This document shows, in pieces, positions 1 to 6,477 of a stretch of DNA of 10,222 nt. Location of the stretch: the NCBI GenBank assembly GCA_021160685.1, contig JAGHCC010000104.1:1-10222 (forward strand), read 5' to 3'. A program made the position numbers and the translations under genes. The notes under the pieces are model-generated. The model saw nothing but the letters and a program-made list of their open reading frames with translations, was not told the DNA's origin and made no database searches. This DNA comes from Desulfobulbaceae bacterium. Lineage in GTDB: Bacteria > Desulfobacterota > Desulfobulbia > Desulfobulbales > SURF-16. Numbering within the stretch: position 1 is the first letter of the stretch; each line of letters begins with the position of its first letter.

Positions 1-858
1 ATATTCTGCTGAACCCGGAGAAAAAGACGAAAGGGGGTAGCGTTCCAGCCGGGCAAGTCCCCTTGCAATGAGAGAACCGCCAAAGGAAGGAGGTGGATTG
101 GTCAACATCTCCAGGTTCCGGTAACTGATTTTCAAGGGGCTTCTTTCCACGACCTGATAGGAAGCCAGATCTTCAGTGGTCAGCAACCCCTGCCCCTCTT
201 CCATATCCTGGGCAATCCGCCGGGCCAACTCTCCCGAATAAAATGTCTGTCCGGGGTTTTCTCCAAGCTGCTCCAGAAAATCACCATAATCCCTGTTGAC
301 CAGCAAATCTCCTGTCCCAAGGAGTTTCCCGTCAGGCATGTACAACTTTTTTCCTGCCGCAGACATGGTCAGTATCGGCGCAAGAAGCTCAAAAAAATGG
401 CCCTGGATGGGACTCACCGCAACCCCCTTACGGGCCGCTGTTATTGCCGGGGCCAGGACATCCGTCAAATCAAGCCGACCCATCCTGCGATGAACGTGAA
501 GCAGCCCCTTCAAGACGCCGGGCACAGCCACAGATCCACGGCCGACGTTAAAATCCTGATCAACACCACCACTGCCAAAAGGGATCGTCACCGTGAAAAA
601 ATGAGGTTCAAGATCATCGGTTGTCCTTCCTTTACCCGGGGTGTCGGAAAAAAAATCAAAAAGGATCGACTCCTCCCTGGTGCGGCTTAATAGAAAACCG
701 CCGCCGCCAAGACTGGTCAGTCCAGGTTCGGCCAGGGCGCTGACAAAGCCGCCGGCCACGGCAGCGTCAAAGGCATTGCCGCCTTGGGCCATGATACTTA
801 CAGCCGCCTCGCAAACCAGTGGATGGCCTGAGGCGACAATGGATTTATTTTGTCTCAT
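1..858 (-). CDS. ggt: Gamma-glutamyltransferase-family protein, N-terminal part (runs off the left edge)
   Basis: The visible 286 codons match the N-terminal half of gamma-glutamyltranspeptidases, Ntn hydrolases that cleave gamma-glutamyl bonds (for example of glutathione) and pass the group to water or an amino acid. Seen: a SGHPL start block (residues 10-14), GGNAFDAAVA (26-35), EPGLTSLGGGGFLL (44-57), GSVAVPG (108-114) and NPPPSFGGS (254-262), all in family order. The catalytic threonine of the small subunit would lie beyond base 1, so activity cannot be judged. Two oddities: there is no signal peptide although well-studied bacterial GGTs are exported, and where classical GGTs have a D-x-R-E-x-A-P motif (Arg binds the gamma-glutamyl carboxylate) this protein reads FDFFSDTPG (67-75), without arginine. 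It may belong to a divergent GGT-like clade. The ATG overlaps the TGA of the upstream ligase gene in an ATGA junction, suggesting coupled translation. Confidence 0.9.
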   Translation of the reverse strand, partial: MRQNKSIVASGHPLVCEAAVSIMAQGGNAFDAAVAGGFVSALAEPGLTSLGGGGFLLSRTREESILFDFFSDTPGKGRTTDDLEPHFFTVTIPFGSGGVDQDFNVGRGSVAVPGVLKGLLHVHRRMGRLDLTDVLAPAITAARKGVAVSPIQGHFFELLAPILTMSAAGKKLYMPDGKLLGTGDLLVNRDYGDFLEQLGENPGQTFYSGELARRIAQDMEEGQGLLTTEDLASYQVVERSPLKISYRNLEMLTNPPPSFGGSLIARGLARLERYPLSSFSPGSAEY

Positions 859-1958
859 TTCCAAAAATCCTGTTGATTTTTTTCAATCATTGCCGGGAAA
901 CTGCCATATTTCTCATAAAGTTTTCTCTGCCGACTGGATGAAGCGCCCTGCTGAAGAATCCTTTTAATCGGGCCCAGATAACCATACCCGCCCAGATTTT
1001 TCGCCTCGTCACGGACAAGTTCCAGCAACTCCTCAACTGCCGTGGCAAAGGTGGAATGGCGGCCCGGACGGGAATTAATAAAGGTGCCGGACAGGCCGTA
1101 CCGTGCCGCATGCCATTTATTATGGATAATAATATCCTGGGGAGGAAACGGTTCCGGTCCCCTCTTGATCAGTGTGGCACACAGGGCCTGAACCAAAGCG
1201 ACAATGGCCAGAATTTCATCAAAACGACAGGGCAGATCACAAAGTCTGATCTCGATGGTGCCAAAATCGGGATGGGGCCTGACATCCCACCATAGCTCCC
1301 GGATGCCGCTGAGCAAAGTGGCCTGATTCAGGATGACGATGAGTTCCTCAAAATTCTTCCAACTGCCAAGAACGGCCGGGATGCCTGAGCGGGGCAAATT
1401 CTGGAACAGGCAGGTTCGGTAGGAATGCATGCCCGTATCTTCCCCCTGCCAGTAAGGAGACGAGGTGGAAAGCGCCAGCAGAACAGGCAAAAATGTCCTG
1501 ATCGAATCACAGAGCCGGATAAGGGATTCTTTATCTTCCAGACCGATGTGGACATGGAGAGCCTGGGTGATCATGCGGCGGCCGACGATCTGCAGCTCAT
1601 CCATGATCTCCTGGTAACGCTGGGCCGGGGAGACATGTCGCTGCTTCAGTCGGGCAAAGGGATGAAGACTTGTGGCATAGGGAAGGCAACCTGCGTCCCG
1701 CCCCAGTGTTTCGAGATAATGACAGAGCAGATCCAGATTATCAGCCACCTCAGTCATATCCTGGCAGACCGTGGTACAGACCTCCACCATGGACTGGATA
1801 AACTCTGGTTTCACCTGATTACGCAATTCAGGCTCCACCTTACTCAACAAATCCGGCCCCCGGGGAATCAAATCAAATGTGACGGGATCGAGCAGTTGAA
1901 ACTCAAGCTCGACGCCAAGGGTAAAAGGCTGACTGGGGTGAAATACTAACGGTTCCAT
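855..1958 (-). CDS. YbdK-type carboxylate-amine ligase (glutamate-cysteine ligase, GCS2 family)
   Basis: This 367-residue protein has the length and motifs of the GCS2 family (E. coli YbdK, about 372 residues; EgtA is a relative). Members join the gamma-carboxylate of glutamate to an amine, classically cysteine, using ATP; YbdK itself is only a weak glutamate-cysteine ligase, so the true amine here is unknown. Seen: TLGVELEFQLLD (13-24), HVHIGL (135-140), SSPYWQGEDTGMHSYR (166-181), WWDVRPHP followed by GTIEIRLCD (223-241), and NKWHAARYGL (280-289). AGGAGA at 1964-1969 is a good ribosome-binding site and supports this start. The gene lies 61 bp after the M20 gene and overlaps the GGT-family gene by 4 bp (ATGA). 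Making and breaking gamma-glutamyl bonds from adjacent genes suggests a shared pathway. No ergothioneine genes (egtB/C/D) are in view, so an EgtA role is not supported. Confidence 0.92.
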   Translation of the reverse strand: MEPLVFHPSQPFTLGVELEFQLLDPVTFDLIPRGPDLLSKVEPELRNQVKPEFIQSMVEVCTTVCQDMTEVADNLDLLCHYLETLGRDAGCLPYATSLHPFARLKQRHVSPAQRYQEIMDELQIVGRRMITQALHVHIGLEDKESLIRLCDSIRTFLPVLLALSTSSPYWQGEDTGMHSYRTCLFQNLPRSGIPAVLGSWKNFEELIVILNQATLLSGIRELWWDVRPHPDFGTIEIRLCDLPCRFDEILAIVALVQALCATLIKRGPEPFPPQDIIIHNKWHAARYGLSGTFINSRPGRHSTFATAVEELLELVRDEAKNLGGYGYLGPIKRILQQGASSSRQRKLYEKYGSFPAMIEKNQQDFWK

Positions 1959-2019
1959 GACAGTCTCCTAAGGGCCAGGCCCTAAGTTCAGATTCTTCTT
2001 TGTCGACACATCAAACGGC

Positions 2020-3174
2020 TTACGCTTTCATAGCCTCCAGGGCAACCTGCGCCAGATATTCCGCCCCCACAGGCAGCGCCCGTTCATCAAAATCAAAGCG
2101 GGGACTATGGGCCGCAGCACTGACAAGATCAGGCCGCCGGGCGCCAAAACGGACCATGCAGCCCGGGATATCCTGGAGATAAAAAGAAAAATCCTCGCCG
2201 CCCAGACTTGGATAGGGAAGACCCTTTACCCCGTCCGGCCCCACAACTGCAAGAGCCGCCCGGCGGGCAAGTTCAGTGGCCGCCTGGTCATTGATAACCG
2301 GAGGATACCCCGGCACAAGCTCCATGGATGTTTCAGCGTTATAAAGATCTTCCATGGCCATCACCATGCGTTTCAGACCGACAATCACCTTTTCCCTGAC
2401 ATCAGAATGGGTGGTGCGAATGGTGCCCAAGAGAACAGCCTCCTCGGCAATGACATTGGGGGCGCTGCCGCCACTGATCTTACCCACCGTAATCACAGAG
2501 GGGAATGCGGGATTCACCTCCCTTGATACCAGGGTCTGGATACTCATGACCAGCAGGCTGGCCACGACAATACTGTCCGTTGTTTCATGGGGCTTGGCGG
2601 CATGACCACCCTGGCCGCGAATGGTGATGCGGAACTCATCGGTAAAGGCACAAATCAGACCGGGCTGGACAGCGATTTCACCTACTTCGAAATGACGGTC
2701 TATATGACCGGAAAATATCCTGTCCACTCCCTCCAGAGCGCCGTCGGCAACCATCTCCCGGGCTCCGCCTTCACTCTCTTCCGCCGGTTGAAAAAGAAAA
2801 ACCACCCGACCGGGAATATGACATTTTTTCAGCAAAGCGGCAGCACCCAGGAGCATGGCAACATGTCCGTCATGGCCGCAGGCATGCATGACACCATCTC
2901 TGGACGAAGAAAAAGGCAGACCGGTTTTTTCCAGGATCGGCAAAGCATCCATATCCGCCCGCAGACCGACGCAGGGAGAGTCCGGCTTCTCATCACCAAT
3001 CCAGGCCAGGATGCCGGTACGGGCGACTCCCTTCCTGAAGGGGATTTCCAGTTCCCGCAGTTTTTTCGTCACATAACGGGCTGTGTCAAATTCCTGAAAG
3101 GAGAGTTCCGGATTTTGATGGATGTGGCGGCGAATTTCCCGCATCCAGGCTATGAGTTTCGCGTCAACTTTCAT
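2020..3174 (-). CDS. M20 family amidohydrolase (N-acyl amino acid amidohydrolase / hippurate hydrolase type)
   Basis: From the start chosen here the protein has 384 residues, normal for M20D zinc amidohydrolases, which cleave N-acyl or N-aminoacyl amide bonds of amino acids. Seen: RRHIHQNPELSFQE near the N-terminus (15-28), GLRADMDALPI (70-80), the metal-binding HACGHDGH (97-104), QPAEE (129-133), SGHID with His157, the dimerisation-domain block RGQGGHAA (186-193) and the last ligand region AAHSPRFDFDE (354-364). The reading frame stays open to an ATG at 3309, but the extra 45 residues are encoded partly by the hairpin repeat at 3241-3316 and resemble nothing in the family, so the ATG at 3174 is preferred. 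It has no clear Shine-Dalgarno, so this start is moderately certain. It is the first gene of a probable operon with the downstream ligase and GGT-family genes. Its substrate cannot be read from sequence; a deacylation step on a thiol or gamma-glutamyl compound is a guess from context. Confidence 0.9.
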   Translation of the reverse strand: MKVDAKLIAWMREIRRHIHQNPELSFQEFDTARYVTKKLRELEIPFRKGVARTGILAWIGDEKPDSPCVGLRADMDALPILEKTGLPFSSSRDGVMHACGHDGHVAMLLGAAALLKKCHIPGRVVFLFQPAEESEGGAREMVADGALEGVDRIFSGHIDRHFEVGEIAVQPGLICAFTDEFRITIRGQGGHAAKPHETTDSIVVASLLVMSIQTLVSREVNPAFPSVITVGKISGGSAPNVIAEEAVLLGTIRTTHSDVREKVIVGLKRMVMAMEDLYNAETSMELVPGYPPVINDQAATELARRAALAVVGPDGVKGLPYPSLGGEDFSFYLQDIPGCMVRFGARRPDLVSAAAHSPRFDFDERALPVGAEYLAQVALEAMKA

Positions 3175-3240
3175 TTTTGCATATTTATCTATGGCTATAA
3201 ATATCTGATTTACATGGCATATTTCGACCATGATTTCGAC

Positions 3241-3316
3241 TGTAGGGGCAACCCTTGTGGTTGCCCTTGTTTTTATTGCCACGCAGGAAAGGGTACCCAC
3301 AAGGGGCACCCCTACA
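3241..3316. repeat. REP-like pair of inverted hairpin repeats
   Basis: Two 26-bp arms, 3241-3266 and 3291-3316, are imperfect inverted repeats of each other (21 of 26 positions agree), beginning TGTAGGGG and containing CCTTGTGG. Each arm also folds on itself: 3246-3253 pairs perfectly with 3259-3266 around a 5-nt loop, and 3291-3298 pairs with 3304-3311 around a 5-nt loop. All five differences between the arms fall in stem positions. This is the architecture of REP/BIME intergenic elements. It lies upstream of the M20 gene; no poly-T follows, so an intrinsic terminator role is not supported. Confidence 0.85.
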
Positions 3317-3359
3317 ACAACCTTCTACCTGACCCACCTGTCCCTTTCATTTTGCGATC

Positions 3360-3511
3360 GTAACCGTTCACCGGGGCACTAATTTACGGGAACCACAGTC
3401 CTTATAAACGTTTACCAGTGCCTTAGATTCGTTCATTTGGATCTGCGAAGCATACTGGTGCTATTCAAGCAGGTCCAAACGGACGAATATGAGGTGCTGG
3501 TGAACGTTTAC
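3360..3511 (+). repeat. Hairpin repeat element, copy A (with left-hand box)
   Basis: The core, 3404-3511, is a 108-bp near-palindrome: its first 43 bases pair with its last 43 with three mismatches (element positions 1, 23 and 32) and several G-T wobbles, around a 22-nt loop (3447-3468). It aligns without gaps to copy B at 7560-7667 (88 of 108 identical by hand count). A left box at 3360-3372, GTAACCGTTCACC, nearly repeats the element's end and has a counterpart next to copy B. The element covers the last 15 codons and stop of glgX. No open reading frame or transposase belongs to it, so it is a non-autonomous repeat or a structured RNA/DNA element. Confidence 0.88.
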
Positions 3512-5609
3512 TTGCGATCAAGACAACGCCTCCCATAGATGGGACGCTGATCTGTTTTTTCCTGACAACCTCTGCCTCGTCTTCTTTAACAATATCACCC
3601 GGATATTCAGAGGCCGTATCGACAATTCGGCGCCATCTGCGGCCCGGCGCTGCTTCAGGCAACGTAAAAAGAGCTTTATCGTCACCACCGTTCAACATAA
3701 CAAAAAAATCATCATTTCCCTTGCCCTCCACGGCCCTGCCATCGAGAAAAAATCCCAGGACATGACAGTCCGGCGACCAGTCCTGTCTGCCGGGCTTAAG
3801 GGACTGCCAGCGAATCTCCTCAAAAGAATGTTGTCCCCTGAAAAAATCACAGCGCCTGAAAACCCGATGCTTCTTGCGCAGGGAAATCAACAGCCGGAAA
3901 AAACGCAGCAGCCCCCGGTTCTTTTCCGCCAGGCGCCAGTCCAGCCAGCTGATCTCATTATCCTGGCAATAAGCATTATTGTTTCCCTGCTGGCTCCGGC
4001 CAAACTCATCACCCGCCGTGAACATGGGCGTTCCCTGGGAGAGAAAAAGAATCATGGCAAAAGTTTTTATACGCCTGACGCGCAATTTTCCGATCCCGGG
4101 ATTGCCTGTTTCGCCCTCTACCCCACTGTTCCAGCTAATATTATGATTGTCGCCGTCCCGGTCATCCTCACCATTGCGTAAATTATGTTTACGATTATAG
4201 CTGACCAGATCATAAAGGGTAAAACCGTCATGGCTGGTGACAAAATTGATGCTGTTAAAAGGACGCTTGGAACTGGACTGATACAGATCGGAACTGCCGG
4301 CTAAACGGGTTGCCAGGGCTGAAATCGTGTCTCCATGACCGCACATGAAGGAACGGACATCGTCCCGAAAACGACCGTTCCACTCGGCCCAGCGCGGATG
4401 GGGGGAGAAACTGCCAACCTGGTAAAGACCGGCGGCGTCCCAGGCCTCGGCAATGATCTTGGTCCGGGCCAAAACCGGATCCTCGGCAATCTGTTCCACC
4501 ATTGGCGGGTTACTGAGCACCTCACCTTTGGGGTCACGGCCCAGTATTGAGGCCAGATCAAAGCGAAAGCCGTCAACATGCATCTCAATCACCCAGTAGC
4601 GCAGACAATCCATAATGAAATTTCTCATTAAGGGATGGTTGCAGTTACAGGTATTGCCGCAGCCGGAAAAATTGAGGTATTCACGGGTCTGACTGTCAAG
4701 CAGATAGTAGATGGTGTTGTCAATACCGCGAAAATTATAAACCGGCCCGTCGGCTCCACCTTCCGCGGTATGATTAAAGACCACGTCCAGGATCACTTCA
4801 ATTCCTGCCTTATGAAGCGCCTTGACCATCTCCTTGAATTCCCGGACCTGGTTGCCGTTCCTTCCTTTCACTGCATAGGCGGCCTTGGGGGCAAAAAAGG
4901 CCAGAGGACTGTAACCCCAGAAATTTTTGAGCCTTTCACCGGTCCGGGGATCGATCCGGACATTTTCATTCTCATCAAATTCAGTAACCGGCATCAACTC
5001 AACGGCTGTAATTCCCAGCTCCCGCAGATAGGGAATCTTTTCGATGATAGCCTCATAGGTGCCGGGATGTTTGACGTTGGAACTATCATGCCGGCTAAAG
5101 CCCCGCACATGCATTTCATAAATAATAGAATCCTGCAAAGGAATATTGAGGGGTCGGTCTCCCTCCCAGTCGAAATGATCACAGACAATGCAACCCCGGC
5201 GGCGGAAAAGACTGTCAGCATCCATGACGCCCCGCCTGATATATTTTGCTCCCCATTTCGTACAGCCTGTTACCGCCCTGACATAGGGATCAAGAAGGAT
5301 ATTATCGCCGGAGAAAAAAAGACCACTGACGGCAGGATCGTAGGGCCCGATCATACGGTAACCATAACGAAGATCAGGATTCATATCATGGACCAGGATA
5401 TGCCATATATCACCGGTGCGGTTAATCTCCGGATCCAGAAAGATCTCAGCACATTTTGGTCCTTTGCCTGTTTTAAAAAGCAGCAGATTAACCTGCTCGG
5501 CATGCCGGGAAAAAATAGCAAAATTGATTCCTTCCGGCGTCGGCACGGCTCCCAGGGGCATCGGCGCTCCAGGGCTTGTCTTGAATGCTGCAGGCATTTC
5601 TCTTCCCAT
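3465..5609 (-). CDS. glgX: Glycogen debranching enzyme GlgX (GH13 isoamylase type)
   Basis: This 714-residue protein is a full-length GlgX/TreX-type debranching enzyme, which hydrolyses alpha-1,6 branch links of glycogen limit dextrins in the cytoplasm. Seen in order: an N-terminal CBM48/isoamylase-N domain (about 14-110), GH13 region I DVVFNH (275-280), region II DGFRFD with nucleophile Asp351, region III IIAEAWD with acid/base Glu388, region IV FVTSHD with Asp461, then a beta-sandwich C-domain. All three catalytic acids are present. The last 15 residues and the TGA stop are encoded by hairpin repeat copy A, so the natural C-terminus was probably replaced by repeat sequence; the core ends before this and activity is likely kept. 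The ATG at 5609 is preceded by a modest GAGGGA. The gene stands alone and diverges from the PilZ gene. No other glycogen genes are in the window. Confidence 0.96.
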   Translation of the reverse strand: MGREMPAAFKTSPGAPMPLGAVPTPEGINFAIFSRHAEQVNLLLFKTGKGPKCAEIFLDPEINRTGDIWHILVHDMNPDLRYGYRMIGPYDPAVSGLFFSGDNILLDPYVRAVTGCTKWGAKYIRRGVMDADSLFRRRGCIVCDHFDWEGDRPLNIPLQDSIIYEMHVRGFSRHDSSNVKHPGTYEAIIEKIPYLRELGITAVELMPVTEFDENENVRIDPRTGERLKNFWGYSPLAFFAPKAAYAVKGRNGNQVREFKEMVKALHKAGIEVILDVVFNHTAEGGADGPVYNFRGIDNTIYYLLDSQTREYLNFSGCGNTCNCNHPLMRNFIMDCLRYWVIEMHVDGFRFDLASILGRDPKGEVLSNPPMVEQIAEDPVLARTKIIAEAWDAAGLYQVGSFSPHPRWAEWNGRFRDDVRSFMCGHGDTISALATRLAGSSDLYQSSSKRPFNSINFVTSHDGFTLYDLVSYNRKHNLRNGEDDRDGDNHNISWNSGVEGETGNPGIGKLRVRRIKTFAMILFLSQGTPMFTAGDEFGRSQQGNNNAYCQDNEISWLDWRLAEKNRGLLRFFRLLISLRKKHRVFRRCDFFRGQHSFEEIRWQSLKPGRQDWSPDCHVLGFFLDGRAVEGKGNDDFFVMLNGGDDKALFTLPEAAPGRRWRRIVDTASEYPGDIVKEDEAEVVRKKQISVPSMGGVVLIASKRSPAPHIRPFGPA

Positions 5610-5723
5610 CAGCGGTCCCTCGGTCCAATACGAATCAATACAGTATCAGACAGGATTTATGTTGAATTTTGCAAATGTTTATCATACCCTGAAAGGAAAG
5701 ATAATTGCAGGGAGATATGATCT
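5610..5723. promoter_or_regulatory. Divergent intergenic region between glgX and the PilZ gene
   Basis: These 114 bp separate the starts of two oppositely transcribed genes, so both promoters probably lie here. The right half is AT-rich. GATAAT at 5700-5705 resembles a -10 box but lies only a few bases before the PilZ ribosome-binding site, and no convincing -35 pairs with it. AGGGAG at 5709-5714, 9 nt before the ATG, is a good ribosome-binding site for the PilZ gene. No clear operator or riboswitch is visible. Confidence 0.4.
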
Positions 5724-6401
5724 ATGAAAAATGAAGATTTCTATAATAAGACACCAATTTTCTTACAAATCGGCCTTCAGCTCAAAATTGAAATTGAAGG
5801 GGTCAGCATGCCGATGGAAAGTATTCTGGTTGGCGTGGATGGCAAATTTATCATCATCAGAACCCCTTCACCTTACCAGCTCATTGAACATAAACTGACC
5901 CGGGGTCGAGAATTTATTATTCGCTATATCTTTGACGGAACAGTCTTTGCGTTTCAGACAAAACTCTTTGAATCAATCATGCAGCCGGCACGTTTACTGT
6001 TCCTTGAATATCCCAAGATTATCCAGAAAAACGAACTCCGCGACCAGAAACGGTCAAAATGTTTTATTCCGACAAAAATCTTTCTGGCCGGTGAAGAGAA
6101 CCGTGGCGTCCTGCTCGATATCACCATGGAAGGCTGTTTCTGCAAAATTTCAAAAAAAGAAAACAACAGGCTGATCTCTTTTAAAATCGACGAAGAGATC
6201 CAGCTCCTTTGTAAATTTCCCGGGATCAAGGGACAGGTTCAGATCTGCGGCATCGTCAAGAATCTACGCAAAAACAGGAAGGAGCTTGAACTGGGAATCA
6301 ATTTTCATAATAATATTACTGCGGTTTCCAAAAAAATTATTTCCTGGTACATCTCCACAATCGAAAATTTTGTCAGTAATCAGAAAATGAAGTATCCCTG
6401 A
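5724..6401 (+). CDS. YcgR-like two-domain PilZ protein (probable c-di-GMP receptor)
   Basis: The 225-residue protein has a beta-rich N-terminal half (about 10-98) like the YcgR/PilZN flagellar-brake domain, followed by a PilZ domain (about 104-210). The two c-di-GMP-binding signatures are present: RxxxR as RDQKR (Arg106, Arg110) and a D/NxSxxG variant as DITMEG (Asp132, Thr134, Gly137), with Thr replacing the usual Ser. YcgR-like proteins link c-di-GMP to motility or secretion, but no target gene is nearby. No signal peptide or membrane segment is seen, so it should be cytoplasmic. A GGGAG ribosome-binding site 9 nt upstream supports the start. It is the only plus-strand gene and is visibly AT-richer than its neighbours (the 60 bases from 6301 are under 30% GC), which could mean separate acquisition. 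It converges with mltB. Confidence 0.85.
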   Translation: MKNEDFYNKTPIFLQIGLQLKIEIEGVSMPMESILVGVDGKFIIIRTPSPYQLIEHKLTRGREFIIRYIFDGTVFAFQTKLFESIMQPARLLFLEYPKIIQKNELRDQKRSKCFIPTKIFLAGEENRGVLLDITMEGCFCKISKKENNRLISFKIDEEIQLLCKFPGIKGQVQICGIVKNLRKNRKELELGINFHNNITAVSKKIISWYISTIENFVSNQKMKYP

Positions 6402-6406
6402 TGGGT

Positions 6407-6465
6407 GATATTGGATTTGGAATTTTTTTACGTGATCCGAAATCCGCATTCTCAAATCCAAAATC
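6407..6465. repeat. Inverted repeat between convergent PilZ and mltB genes
   Basis: TTGGATTTG at 6411-6419 is perfectly complementary to CAAATCCAA at 6453-6461; three further pairs outside one mismatch extend it to 12 of 13. The loop is 33 nt and contains a T7 run and another CCGAAATCC-type unit, so the minus strand shows iterated GGATTT motifs. Its place between two converging genes suits a bidirectional transcription end, but no T-run follows either arm, so a classical intrinsic terminator is not shown. Confidence 0.5.
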
Positions 6466-6477
6466 GCGATTAAGTGC

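Noticed and set aside
855..1958. EgtA (ergothioneine-pathway glutamate-cysteine ligase)
   Set aside because: The family is shared, but no egtB, egtC or egtD is present in the visible neighbourhood, so the more general YbdK-type call is used.
1968..1988. AGGGCC/GGCCCT inverted repeat just upstream of the ligase gene as a regulatory hairpin
   Set aside because: Only about six base pairs with an unfavourably small loop; it is not convincing beyond chance in GC-rich sequence.
3175..3309. N-terminal extension of the M20 protein from an ATG at 3309
   Set aside because: The extra 45 codons run through the REP-like hairpin repeat and match no M20 N-terminus; the family block begins right after the ATG at 3174.
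2587..3363. 258-codon open frame on the plus strand opposite the M20 gene
   Set aside because: It is antisense to a gene with intact metal-binding motifs and runs through the REP-like repeat; no domain is recognised.
3404..3511. Repeat copy A as an intrinsic transcription terminator of glgX
   Set aside because: The stem is far longer than usual, the gene's own stop codon lies in its loop and no T-run follows on either strand. A role in RNA 3' end stability remains possible.
5661..5705. Sigma-70 promoter for the PilZ gene (TTGAAT near 5661 with later boxes, or GATAAT at 5700)
   Set aside because: TTGAAT has only a poor -10 match at the right spacing, and GATAAT lacks a -35 and sits too close to the ribosome-binding site.
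4635..5720. 361-codon open frame on the plus strand opposite glgX
   Set aside because: glgX has complete GH13 motifs on the minus strand over the same bases; the antisense translation shows no recognisable domain.
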